Below are positions 33,209 to 44,374 of a stretch of DNA of 64,000 bases, piece after piece. Below the pieces are notes generated by a model that searched no databases, was not told the origin of the DNA, and saw nothing but the letters and a program-made list of their open reading frames with translations. Position 1 is the stretch's first letter. Each line of letters starts with the position of its first letter. Source of the stretch: Escarpia spicata (lineage: Eukaryota; Annelida; Polychaeta; Sabellida; Siboglinidae); contig OZ023206.1 in NCBI GenBank assembly GCA_963995525.1, positions 48,360,733 to 48,424,732 of the forward strand, read 5' to 3'. A program made the position numbers and the translations under genes.

Positions 33209-33850
33209 ATGGCGTCGGCCGTAATCATGTCGGCTGCGATTTCTGATCTAGAAATACTTATTATCGGACATTCTCATGAATATTGGTTGGGCGACTTTGT
33301 CGAGTCCGCTAGTTCCCCTGGGTTAATTGCGAACTTCGAAAAGCAGGTCGGGCCGTAGAAGCAATCGGCCGGACCGTATCTATCTTTTCGGCAACCAAAT
33401 GTTATGCCTATGCCATGGCACAGATTTCGGCGATACAACCTGACATTGTAATTGTTTTGCGGGGTGGCAATGATTTAGGCTGAACATGTTCTCCTACTGC
33501 ACAGTCCGTTGCATCACGGCTTTGTGTCTTTGCCGACGAATTGTTGGCAAGAGGATTTAAGCAAGAATGTCTGTGCCAAATCGAGCGCCGGCGAAGGTAG
33601 CGCCATGTTGATTTCGAAAATGGGTCCGCTAGCTTGAGTGGCAGCGGTAATGTCTCTGCTCAAAATGGAATGTAACCGGAGTCGGGGCCTGTTTTGCTGG
33701 CGACATAAGTATATATGGAACAGCCAAGCGAATATTTTATGATCTGAAGGTGTTCACTTTACTGACATCGGGAATCTTCGCTTATATCGTAGCATCCGTG
33801 GGACAAATTTTAAAGCCGTAAGCCGGGTAGTTACGGTTCACTGGTTTTGT
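33209..33850 (+). pseudogene. SGNH-hydrolase-type domain, left arm, decayed
   Basis: Starts MASAVIMSAAISDLEILIIG. Block I appears as IIGHSHEYWLGDFVESASS (usual GDS/GHS serine motif), block III as RGGNDLG, a middle QIERR..RHVDF region, and block V as EGVHFTDIGNLRLYRSIRG with the Asp-x-x-His dyad preserved as DGVH/EGVH-type. Such domains hydrolyse esters and occur as passengers in animal retroelements, notably Ngaro/DIRS-type and some CR1. Several stops and frameshifts make it a pseudogene. It lies 4-5 kb from the tyrosine recombinase and, in the right arm, on the same strand as it. Confidence 0.7.
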
Positions 33851-34204
33851 TTGTCACCGGGCATAGCATGACGGGTAAATTGTGACTCCAAGTTATAAAG
33901 ATTGCCGTTGCAGTTGGAAATGTCAGCGACCGTTTGCCAATATTAACTTTATGAGTGTATGCAAGAATTAGTACCTCGGTGATATCAGTGCATGTCCCAG
34001 TACTACTTGCGCAGTTAATATTGATATACGATTAGCCAATTTCACAAAGTTTATGCGGCTTTGACATGTTTAATTTCTGAAGGGTGATTGACAAAACTGG
34101 TGTTTGCTTGACATAATTAAATTGGCTAGTGTCCATATTTTAAGAGGCCCGTGACTGTTTTTCACCTCTTATTGTTGACGACTATTAATGCCAGTAAAGG
34201 TTAT

Positions 34205-34985
34205 GGACGTTTGCCAATTATTAATTACTCGCCTGTTGGCTGTAAATATTACTTATCATGGCCTTGAGCCAAAATTAACTTCTAGGCCGTTCGCCATTAA
34301 TAACATATAAATGATTATGAATTAAAACAAAATTTTAATACCAGTTTAATTAAAATCTTAAGTATCTAACAACATATAATTAATTAATTAATATCATGGT
34401 TGCTTGCCAAATTACTGCATCTTGGCCGTTCGCCATTACTACTAATAAAATACTTATCACACCGGTTGCCAAGTTCATGGCCAGTCGCTGAAGATAACAT
34501 AGCATGGCCATTTGCCAAATTAACGTGTCTTGGCCGTTTGCCAGTAATCAAAAATACTTGTTATGGCCGTTTGTCAAGTATTGACTGTTCACAGCTGTTT
34601 GCCAAAAATAGAACATATCATGGCCGTTTGCCAAATGTACGTCTCTTGGCCGTTCGCCATTAATAACAATACTTCGCGTTGTCATGTATTAAGAGTTCAC
34701 GGCCATTTGCCAAACAGTTACTTGATGGCCATTTGCCAAACTACCGTCTCTTGGCCGTTCGTCATTAATAACAATACTTAGCATTGTCATGTCTTAAGTG
34801 TTCACGGCCGTTTGCCAAACAATTACTCGATGGCCATTTGCCAAACTACCGTCTCTTGGCCGTTCGCCATTAATAAAAAATACTTATCATGGCCATTTGC
34901 CAAGTATTCAGTGTTCACGGCCGTTCGCCACAAATAACATATCATGGCCGTTTGCCAAATTAATGTTTATTGGCCGTTCGCCATG
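34205..34985 (+). repeat. Array of TGGC-N5-GCCA palindromic sites, left arm
   Basis: About 20 copies of a 13-bp site TGGC(CGTTT/CGTTC/CATTT)GCCA spaced 25-33 or 53 bp apart, for example at 34621, 34647, 34726, 34752, 34831, 34857, 34890 and 34945. A 105-bp higher-order unit is clear (34647, 34752, 34857). The spacer between half-sites is always five bases. TTGGC-N5-GCCAA is the consensus of animal nuclear factor I. Between sites are AT-rich words (ATTAATAACAATACTT). Confidence 0.9.
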
Positions 34986-35055
34986 AATAAATTTCCAATA
35001 ATAATGATAATAGGTATAATTTAAGTACAAATACTAATAAAAATAATAATAATTA

Positions 35056-36124
35056 CCGCCATGCGTTATTGGAGGCATGTGAAATAATATGATTACCGCC
35101 ATGCGTTGATGGAGGCATGTGAAATAATATGATTCCCGCCATGCGTTATTGGAAATAATATGATTACCGTCATGCGTTGCTGGAGTCATGTGAAATAATA
35201 TGATTCCCGCCATGCGTTACTGGAGGCATGTGAAATAATATGATTAACGCCATGCGTTGCTGGAGGCATGTGAAATAATATGATTACCGCCATGCGTTGC
35301 TGGAGGCATGTGAAATAATATGATTCCCGCCATGCGTTGCTGGAGGCATGTGAAATAATATGATTCCCGCCATGCGTTACTGGAGGCATGTGAAACAATA
35401 TGATTACCGCCATGCTTTACTGGAGGCATGTGTAATAATATGATTAATGTCATGCGTTGTTGGAGGCATGTGAAATGATATGATTCCCGCCATGCGTTAC
35501 TGGAGGCATGTGAAATAATATAATTCCCGCCACGCGTTGCTGGAGGCATGTGAAATAATATGATTCCCGCCATCCTTTACTGGAGGCATGTGAAATAATA
35601 TGGTTAACGCCATGCGTTACTGGAATCATGTGAAACAATATGATTACCGCCATGCGTTACGGGAGGCATGTGAAACAATATGATTACCGCCATGCTTTAC
35701 TGGAGGCATGTGAAATAATATGATTAACGTCATGCGTTGCTGGAGGCATGTGAAATTATATGATTCCCGCCATGCGTTACTGGAGGCATGTGAAATAATA
35801 TCATTCCCGCCATGCGTTGCTGGAGGCATGTGAAATAATATGATTACCGCCATGCGTTGCTGGAGGCATGTGAAATAATATGATTACCGCCATTCTTTGC
35901 TGGAGGCATGTGTCATAATATGATTACCACCATGCTTTGCTGGATGCATGTGTCATAATATGATTACCGCCATGCGTTGCTGGAGGCATGTGAAATACTA
36001 TGATTACCACCATGCTTTGAAGGAGGCTTGTGGAATAATAAGATTACTGTTAAGCGTTGCTAGAGGCGTGTGAAATGATATGATTTCCGCCATGCGTTGC
36101 TGGAGGCATGTGAAATAATATGAT
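35056..36124 (+). repeat. 40-bp minisatellite, left arm (~27 copies)
   Basis: Unit contains CCGCCATGCGTTGCTGG and AGGCATGTGAAATAATATG; register is kept over the whole array, with one 23-bp short copy near 35150. Three consecutive units give 120 bp, so every minus-strand frame is open and yields shadow proteins with the motif IILFHMPPATHGG. Confidence 0.97.
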
Positions 36125-36515
36125 TAAAGATAAAGAATGCTTTATTGATCCTCGCATAAAAATTGTGTTATTGTCGGTGCAGCACATAAAGTTACAAATA
36201 TAAACATACAAGAGTAAAAAATAATGTTGTACAGATGGTACAGATACCAACATTAACAACACCCACACATTTCTTACTGCCATGCATTTAGTTGCATGCA
36301 TTTAGTTGCCGTCATGGTCAAGTTTCGGGGTTTTTCAGACACGCTTAATGTGCTTAACAAATGTGACCAGTACATGATTGTTGACTATCGTGCATGACGA
36401 TGGGAGTGAAGTTCTCTGTAGTTCGAGTACTGTCTTGTTGTGCATTTATTATTGTAGAATTTATCCTGAACTTTATCTGTGAGTCAGCCAACATCCGAGT
36501 CAGAGGCAGGATCGG
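36125..36515 (-). other. Possible retroelement 3' end, left arm
   Basis: Reverse complement of GAGGATCAATAAAGCATTC then TTTATCTTTAATC (right arm 40470-40506): a polyadenylation signal followed by a short TTTATCTTTA tail, the style of LINE or SINE 3' ends, abutting the minisatellite. No RT domain seen upstream. Confidence 0.35.
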
Positions 36516-36890
36516 TTACACTCGACAATATACACTTGGACATGTGTGGCTGCCTGGCAGGGACATTGGCAGATCGCTGCTGCGAAAACGAGAACTCTTC
36601 CGTCTACGCCAGTGAATGCTCGACACAGGAGCCATGACAGTACTCTCAGACTCCAGGTAGTGGTGGACAGTTAGTCGAATGCAAGGATACATTTGGCATT
36701 TGCTAGAGCAGGATATAGAACACAGTATGGCATCTTTTGAGAAGTTGCTGCACAGGACACTTGCCTTTGTAACAGCAATCCATCCTACTACACTTATAGC
36801 AATTGCAAGTGGTTTCAGTCCAGCAACAGACACTTGACTGGAGTTGGGGCAGTACCAATGCGACGCCTTAACCAAGGGTACACACAACAT
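36516..36890 (-). CDS. Unrecognised 124-codon ORF, left arm
   Basis: Starts MLCVPLVKASHWYCPNSSQ and ends SLPGSHTCPSVYCRV. Cysteine-rich with a basic patch (IHWRRRKSSRFRSSD). The right-arm copy (39739-40113) keeps the frame and differs at four residues. No family is recognised. Frame retention in both arms is weak evidence for coding because the arms are so similar. Confidence 0.3.
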   Translation of the reverse strand: MLCVPLVKASHWYCPNSSQVSVAGLKPLAIAISVVGWIAVTKASVLCSNFSKDAILCSISCSSKCQMYPCIRLTVHHYLESESTVMAPVSSIHWRRRKSSRFRSSDLPMSLPGSHTCPSVYCRV

Positions 36891-37379
36891 ATTTTATGTT
36901 ACTGGTGGAGGACTTTAGGTATGCAACGCAGGACCTATGATCAGACATTGTGTAACAGTATAGATAATTTTAATAGGTAATAGATTGTGTCTCATGTCAT
37001 AGTAATAGCTTTTATCAAAAGTAAAAGTAATATATCTGAAAGTAATCGATACTAGTTTAATTACCCCTTTTATTACCTATTGCTGCAAATGTCCAAAATT
37101 TGGGTTTGTTTGCATGTTATTCAAACCGTGTATGTGTTAATAGCAATGGATGTGTACACAATCTACACACAATTACTGAACCGGTATTTACATAACAGGA
37201 AATGATCAGTGTGCTAATAATTTGATAGCTTCAGCGCATATCTGCTCAGTGAAACAATGCATAATTAGCAAGCCGGTTACAAATTGTTGGGACACATCAT
37301 TGGAGGGGCTAATAATTGCTTCAACACACGCCTAACGCACACACCAGAAGCTGCATCCTGGTGTTGAATTCAGAGGAAG

Positions 37380-37610
37380 TTCGTATTTAGGAGAGTATCC
37401 TTTGGTTGTTTTTAAACACAGTGCACAACAAGGCTCATACTCTCCGCAAGAGAGAGTTGAATGTTTATACGGTTCTGGCATTTACAAAGTAGCAATGTTA
37501 AGGGAATTTATTCATACCAGGGTCCCAGTATAGGGTATCCCGTTTGCGTACCTGGATGGTTCGTCTATGCTGCGGAGTTAATACGACGTATCCCTTAAAA
37601 GGCTCCTCAG
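37380..37610 (+). pseudogene. Decayed tyrosine-recombinase fragment, left arm
   Basis: Mirror of 39020-39250. It resembles the middle of the main recombinase (EFIHTRVPV..GIPFAYLDGS, SLKRLLSF) and lacks the HxxR and tyrosine motifs. Confidence 0.55.
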
Positions 37611-37669
37611 CTTTTGTTTCTCTTGGGAATCTTTAAGTCTTGCTATGAGCGGGCATGGGTAAGTTGGTA

Positions 37670-38141
37670 GTGTTTTTCAGTCACTGAGCATGTATCCTTG
37701 TCTGCCAATCTCGGTGGAAATGATTATGCTTTTTGTGGCACACATGCATGCTGGAGGGTTAGCCCCAGCATCTATCGTTTCTATCGTTTCAGCAGTGGCA
37801 TAATTTCACAAGATTAATGGGTTTCCCGATCCAACTACTAGTTTGAATGTTCACAAGTTATTGCACGAAATGTTGGGTCTTTGCGTGATGTCCGCCTACC
37901 TGTCACACATTACCCATCCTCACTCGCTTAGTACAAGCTCTCTCAACTGTGTTCTCTGTACACTACAAATGTACTATGCTACGGGCCGTGATGGTCCTTG
38001 CATTTAGAGCATACCTACGAGTAAGAGAAATGGTACCGAGGGCAAGGTGCAGTGTTTACATTTAGGACATGTTATGTTATCTGGTGACCTTATTACAGTG
38101 TCCCTTGGTCGTTTTAAGTATAGTGCACGACAAGGCCCACA
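37670..38141 (+). pseudogene. Tyrosine recombinase N-terminal half, inverted copy in left arm
   Basis: Inverted duplicate of right-arm 38488-38960. Carries the core-binding region (LPISVEMIMLFVAHMHAGGL and SIVSAVA.FHKINGFPDPTT) and the start of the catalytic domain (VLAFRAYLRV..MVPRA) up to FKYSARQGPH, then ends at the spacer. No C-terminal half on this side. Confidence 0.75.
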
Positions 38142-38960
38142 TGGAAGCAGGTGTGTGTATTTGTGTGTGTCTGCAAGTGGGATATACTTCCTAAAAACAT
38201 CCGATGTGCCTGCTTCCATGATTTGTGCGTCAGATTTCACTAACAAAGCTGCTGCTGTAGCTGCACCAATGCGAAGACTGTGACCTTTAAATGAACTAGT
38301 TTGGTAGCCACAAAAGCTGAGGAGCCGTTTAAGGGACACGTCAAATTCACACCGCAGAATAGGCGAACCATCCGTGTACACAAACAGGATACCCTGTACT
38401 GGGCCCCTAGCATGAATGAATTCCCTTACCTCCGCTGCTTGGCGGATGACAGAACCTTGTAAGCATTCAGTCCTTACATGCAGAGAGTGTGGGCCTTGTC
38501 GTGCACTATACTTAAAACGACCAAGGGACACTGTAATAAGGTCATCAGATAGCATAACATGTCCGAAATGTAAACACTGCTCCTTGCCCTCGGTACCATT
38601 TCTCTTACTCGTTGGTATGCTCTAAATGCAAGGACCATCACGGCCCGTAGCATAGTACATTTGTAGTGTACAGAGAACACAGTTGAGAGAGCTTGTACTA
38701 AGCGAGTGAGGATGGGTAATGTGTGACAGGCAGGCGGACATCACGCAAAGACCCAACATTTCGTGCAATAACTTGTGAACAATCAAACTAGTAGTTGGAT
38801 CGGGAAACCCATTAATCTTGTGAAATTATGCCACTGCTGAAACGATAGAAACGATAGATGCTGGGGCTAACCCTCCAGCATGCATGTGTGCCACAAAAAG
38901 CATAATCATTTCCACCGAGATTGGCAGACAAGGATACATGCTCAGTGACTGAAAAACACT
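38142..38960 (-). pseudogene. Tyrosine recombinase (integrase-like) spanning the palindrome spacer
   Basis: Minus strand. The N-terminal SAM-like domain reads LPISVEMIMLFVAHMHAGGL...SAVA.FHKINGFPDPTT. The catalytic domain opens with LRAVMVLAFRAYQRVREMVP (first catalytic Arg region, normally LRVGE, here RVRE). An unbroken 183-codon frame (38555-38004) then carries LITVSLGRFKYSARQGPHS, a DGSPILRCEFDVSLKRLLSF block, the HxxR box FKGHSLRIGAATAAALL and the presumptive nucleophile in SDVFRKYI. This is the DIRS/Ngaro/Crypton type of YR found in many invertebrates. The C-terminal half lies in the single-copy spacer; the N-terminal half lies in the right arm. Frameshifts and stops upstream of 38555 make it inactive as it stands. 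The last ~45 codons of the frame are antisense arm sequence, not recombinase. Confidence 0.85.
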
Positions 38961-39019
38961 ACCAACTTACCCATGCCCGCTCATAGCAAGACTTAAAGAT
39001 TTCCAAGAGAAACAAAAGC

Positions 39020-39250
39020 TGAGGAGCCGTTTAAGGGATACGTCGAATTAACTCCGCAGCATAGACGAACCATCCAGGTACGCAAACGGGATACCCTATA
39101 CTGGGACCCTGGTATGAATAAATTCCATTAACACTGCTACTTTGTAAATGCCAGAACCGTATAAACATTCAACTCTCTCTTGCGGAGAGTATGAGCCTTG
39201 TTGTGCACTGTGTTTAAAAACAACCAAAGGATACTCTCCTAAATACGAAC
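39020..39250 (-). pseudogene. Decayed second tyrosine-recombinase fragment, right arm
   Basis: Reads HSAQQGSYSPQERVECLYGS, then MEFIHTRVPV.GIPFAYLDGS and SLKRLLSF, closely resembling YSARQGPHSLHVRTECLQGS and EFIHARGPVQGILFVYTDGS in the main copy. It lies 5' of it on the same strand, so the recombinase region was already partly tandem-duplicated before the inversion. Confidence 0.6.
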
Positions 39251-39738
39251 TTCCTCTGAATTCAACACCAGGATGCAGCTTCTGGTGTGTGCGTTAGGCG
39301 TGTGTTGAAGCAATTATTAGCCCCTCCAATGATGTGTCCCAACAATTTGTAACCGGCTTGCTAATTATGCATTGTTTCACTGAGCAGATATGCGCTGAAG
39401 CTATCAAATTATTAGCACACTGATCATTTCCTGTTATGTAAATACCGGTTCAGTAATTGTGTGTAGATTGTGTACACATCCATTGCTGTTAACACATACA
39501 CGGTTTGAATAACATGCAAACAAACCCAAATTTTGGACATTTGCAGCAATAGGTAATAAAAGGGGTAATTAAACTAGTATCGATTACTTTCAGATATATT
39601 ACTTTTACTTTTGATAAAAGCTATTACTATGACATGAGACACAATCTATTACCTATTAAAATTATCTATACTGTTACACAATGTCTGATCATAGGTCCTG
39701 CGTTGCATACCTAAAGTCCTCCACCTGTAACATAAAAT

Positions 39739-40113
39739 ATGTTGTGTGTACCCTTGGTTAAGGCGTCGCATTGGTACTGCCCCAACTCCAGTCAAGTGTC
39801 TGTTGCTGGACTGAAACCACTTGCAATTGCCATAAGTGTAGTAGGATGGATTGCTGTTACAAAGGCAAGTGTCCTGTGCAGCAGCTTCTCAAAAGATGCC
39901 ATACTGTGTTCTATATCCTGCTCTAACAAATGCCAAATGTATCCTTGCATTCGACTAACTGTCCACCACTACCTGGAGTCTGAGAGTACTGTCATGGCTC
40001 CTGTGTCGAGCATTCATTGGCGTAGACGGAAGAGTTCTCGTTGTCGCAGCAGCGATTTGCCAATGTCCCTGCCAGGCAGCCAAACATGTCCAAGTGTATA
40101 TTGTCGAGTGTAA
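39739..40113 (+). CDS. Unrecognised 124-codon ORF, right arm
   Basis: Mirror of the left-arm ORF at 36516-36890, four residue changes (N to S, S to N, F to C, H to Q), no stop in either. No domain recognised. A polyadenylation-like AATAAAGCATTC lies ~370 bp downstream at about 40484. Confidence 0.3.
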   Translation: MLCVPLVKASHWYCPNSSQVSVAGLKPLAIAISVVGWIAVTKASVLCSSFSKDAILCSISCSNKCQMYPCIRLTVHHYLESESTVMAPVSSIHWRRRKSSRCRSSDLPMSLPGSQTCPSVYCRV

Positions 40114-40506
40114 CCGATCCTGCCTCTGACTCGGATGTTGGCTGACTCACAGATAAAGTTCAGGAGAAATTCTACAATAATAAATGCACAACAAGACAGT
40201 ACTCGAACTACAGAGAACTTCACTCCCATCGTCATGCACGATAGTCAACAATCATGTACTGGTCACATTTGTCAAGCACATTAAGCGTGTCTGAAAAACC
40301 CCGAAACTTGACCATGACGGCAACTAAATGCATGCAACTAAATGCATGGCAGTAAGAAATGTGTGGGTGTTGTTAATGTTGGTATCTGTACCATCTGTAC
40401 ATCATTAATTTTTACTCTTGTATGTTTATATTTGTAACTGTATGTGCTGCACCGACAATAACACCATTTTTGTGCGAGGATCAATAAAGCATTCTTTATC
40501 TTTAAT

Positions 40507-41655
40507 CATATTATTTCACATGCCTCCAGCAACGCATGGCGGAAATCATATCATTTCACACGCCTCTAGCAACGCTTAACAGTAATCTTATTATTCCACA
40601 AGCCTCCTTCAAAGCATGGTGGTAATCCTATTATTTCACATGCCTCCAGCAACGCATGGCGGTAATCATATTATGACACATGCATCCAGCAAAGCATGGT
40701 GGTAATCATATTATGACACATGCCTCCAGCAAAGAATGGCGGTAATCATATTATTTCACATGCCTCCAGCAACGCATGGCGGTAATCATATTATTTCACA
40801 TGCCTCCAGTAAAGCATGGCGGGAATCATATCATTTCACATGCCTCCAGCAACGCATGACGTTAATCATATTATTTCACATGCCTCCAGTAAAGCATGGG
40901 GGTAATCATATTGTTTCACATGCCTCCAGTACCGCATGGCGGTAATCATATTGTTTCACATGATTCCAGTAACGCATGGCGTTAACCATATTATTTCACA
41001 TGCCTCCAGTAACGCATGGCGGTAATCATATTATTTCACATGCCTCCAGCAACGCATGGCGGGATTGATATTATTTCACATGCTTCCAGTAACGCATGGC
41101 GGGAATCATATCATTTCACATGCCTATAGCAACGCATGACGTTAATCATATTATTACACATGCCTCCAGTAAAGCATGGCGGTAATCATATTGTTTCACA
41201 TGCCTCCAGTAACGCATGGCGGGAATCATATTATTTCACATGCCTCCAGTAACGCATGGCGGGAATCATATTATTTCACATGACTCCAGCAACGCATGAC
41301 GGTAATCATATTATTTCCAATAACGCATGGCGGGAATCATATTATTTCACATGCCTCCATCAACGCATGGCGGTAATCATATAATTTCACACGCCTCTAG
41401 CAACGCTTAACAGTAATCTTATTATTCCACAAGCCTCCTTCAAAGCATGGTGGTAATCCTATTATTTCACATGCCTCCAGCAACGCATGGCGGTAATCAT
41501 ATTATGACACATGCATCCAGCAAAGCATGGTGGTAATCATATTATGACACATGCCTCCAGCAAAGAATGGCGGTAATCATATTATTTCACATGCCTCCAG
41601 CAACGCATGGCGGTAATCATATTATTTCACATGCCTCCAATAACGCATGGCGGTA
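40507..41655 (-). repeat. 40-bp minisatellite, right arm (~29 copies)
   Basis: Inverted counterpart of 35056-36124 but 80 bp (two units) longer overall. A block with unusual variants (CAAGCCTCCTTCAAAGCATGG) occurs twice here, near 40590 and 41433, and only once on the left, showing an internal segmental duplication plus losses after the arms separated. Confidence 0.95.
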
Positions 41656-41721
41656 ATTATTATTATTTTTATTAGTATTTGTATTTAAATTATACATATT
41701 ATCATTATTATTGGAAATTTA

Positions 41722-42510
41722 TTCATGGCGAACGGCCAATAAACGTTAATTTGGCAAACGGCCATGATATGTTATTTGTGGCGAACGGCCGTGAACACTG
41801 AATACTTGGCAAATGGCCATGATAAGTATTTTTTATTAATGGCGAACGGCCAAGAGACGGTAGTTTGGCAAATGGCCATCGAGTAATTGTTTGGCAAACG
41901 GTCGTGAACACTTAAGACATGACAATGCTAAGTATTGTTATTAATGACGAACGGCCAAGAGACGGTAGTTTGGCAAATGGCCATCAAGTAATTGTTTGGC
42001 AAATGGCCGTGATCTCTTAATACATGACAACGCGAAGTATTGTTATTAATGGCGAACGGCCAAGAGACGTACATTTGGCAAACGGCCATGATATGTTCTA
42101 TTTTTGGCAAACAGCTGTGAACAGTCAATACTTGACAAACGGCCATAGCAAGTATTTTTGATTACTGGCAAACGGCCAAGACACGTTAATTTGGCAAATG
42201 GTCATGCTATGTTATCTTCAACGACTGGCCATGAACTTGGCAACCGGTGTGATAAGTATTTTATTAGTAGTAATGGCGAACGGCCAAGATGCAGTAATTT
42301 GGCAAGCAACCATGATATTAATTAATTAATTATATGTTGTTAGATACTTAAGATTTTAATTAAACTGGTATTAAAAATTTTTTTTAATTCATAATCATTT
42401 ATATGTTATTAATGGCGAACGGCCTAGAAGTTAATTTTGGCTCAAGGCCATGATAAGTAATATTTACAGCCAACAGGCGAGTAATTAATAATTGGCAAAC
42501 GTCCATAACC
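41722..42510 (-). repeat. Array of TGGC-N5-GCCA palindromic sites, right arm
   Basis: Inverted copy of the left-arm array with the same five-base spacing, for example TGGCGAACGGCCA, TGGCAAACGGCCA and TGGCAAATGGCCA. Most sites are conserved between the arms; a few differ by a single base. Confidence 0.9.
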
Positions 42511-42858
42511 TTTACTGGCATTAATAGTCGTCAACAATAAGAGGTGAAAAACAGTCACTGGCCTCTTAAAATATGGACACTAGCCAATTTAATTATGTCA
42601 AGCAAACACCAGTTTTGTCAATCACCCTTCAGAAATTAAACATGTCAAAGCCGCATAAACTTTGTGAAATTGGCTAATCGTATATCAATATTAACTGCGC
42701 AAGTAGTACTGGGACATGCACTGATATCACCGAGGTACTAATTCTTGCATACACTCATAAAGTTAATATTGGCAAACGGTCGCTGACATTTCCAACTGCA
42801 ACGGCAATCTTTATAACTTGGAGTCACAATTTACCCGTCATGCTATGCCCGGTGACAA

Positions 42859-43500
42859 ACAAAACCAGTGAACCGTAACTACCCGGCTTACGGCTTTAAA
42901 ATTTGTCCCACGGATGCTACGATATAAGCGAAGATTCCCGATGTCAGTAAAGTGAACACCTTCAGATCATAAAATATTCGCTTGGCTGTTCCATATATAC
43001 TTATGTCGCCAGCAAAACAGGCCCCGACTCCGGTTACATTCCATTTTGAGCAGAGACATTACCGCTGCCACTCAAGCTAGCGGACCCTTTTTCGAAATTA
43101 AAATGGCGCTACCTTCGCCGGCGCTCGATTTGGCACAGACATTCTTGCTTAAATCCTCTTGCCAACAATTCGTCGGCAAAGACACAAAGCCGTGATGCAA
43201 CGGACTGTGCAGTAGGAGAACATGTTCAGCCTAAATCATTGCCACCCCGCAAAACAATTACAATGTCAGGTTGTATCGCCGAAATCTGTGCCATGGCATA
43301 GGCATAACATTTGGTTGCCGAAAAGATAGATACGGTCCGGCCGATTGCTTCTACGGCCCGACCTGCTTTTCGAAGTTCGCAATTAACCCAGGGGAACTAG
43401 CGGACTCGACAAAGTCGCCCAACCAATATTCATGAGAATGTCCGATAATAAGTATTTCTAGATCAGAAATCGCAGCCGACATGATTACGGCCGACGCCAT
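42859..43500 (-). pseudogene. SGNH-hydrolase-type domain, right arm, decayed
   Basis: Mirror of 33209-33850, same start (MASAVIMSAAISDLEI) and motifs (IIGHSHEYW, GGNDLG, VHFTDIGNLRLYRSIRG). In this arm it is on the same strand as, and upstream of, the tyrosine recombinase. Small indels differ from the left copy (for example around 43085-43105). Confidence 0.7.
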
Positions 43501-44374
43501 TTATGATCGTCACAAGACTTCAAGACAAACAAAGGAAAACCACGAAGGCAGATATTAAACGAGCGATACTCATCTGTATTCGGCGCTCGAACGGTCTTCC
43601 TTTCGCGTTTTGGTAGACGTCAACGAAGTGTATCTGTATCTGCGTTTAAATCTAATTGATCTATGGGGTATACAAACAGTTAGAAATCAAGATTTAGAAG
43701 TATCAGGATATACACGACATGACACACAGTTACCTAACGCGGAAGTGGCGGCTTAACCGCTAATCCAAATCGTAGGCTGGGGCATAATCCTGACATGTCT
43801 TGATTGGCTGAAGGCACTGGGCTGTTTTATTAAGCCAAACAGCTGGAAGTAATTATCGCCTCAGCCAGTTACCTCACCACCCGCACTAGGCCTGTCCTGG
43901 CCATTGCATAAAATACAGTATGGTCTGCGTTCATACCTTCATTTGCGTCATCGGGTTGATTTTGAGATTTCGCTGCGATCTTTTAGCTAACATACTTATT
44001 TATAAGTTCACTAAGTAGTTTCCTGATTACCTAAGTGAAAGTTGTACTTTTTGTGTTTTTGTAACCGTGAAGTTCGTCCTAGGTTGCAGCGTTTTAGAAT
44101 TAAAAGCGCTCTAATTTGCGAAGGCTTAAAACCTAGGACAGAAGTTCCCATGCCCATATATGACTTATCGTTCGAAAGATATTTACAGCACGCAGTTCTC
44201 TAGCAGCAGTACGCATGAATACGTTGTAAGAAAATTGAGTGCGCAGTGAAAGTTAACGGAATTTTATTTGGAAGTTGGAAGTTGGATTGGAGTTGTTTGT
44301 GTAGTTCGATTAATTATTAGTTTAGTTTGATGTTACTGTAGTTTATATCTGTACATATTTCTTAACAGTTTAAC

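Noticed and set aside
34205..34985. CRISPR-like look of repeats with spacers
   Set aside because: The genome is animal, the repeats are 13-bp palindromes in a 105-bp higher-order unit, the spacers are repeated too, and no cas-like gene exists.
35186..35853. Protein-like repeats with IILFHMPPATHGG
   Set aside because: The same peptide cycles through all three frames because the 40-bp unit gives 120 bp per three copies; no start, splice or codon bias supports translation.
38004..38141. C-terminal 45 codons of the recombinase frame (CGPCRALYLKRPRDT and onward)
   Set aside because: This is antisense reading of the inverted N-terminal copy across the spacer edge, so not recombinase sequence.
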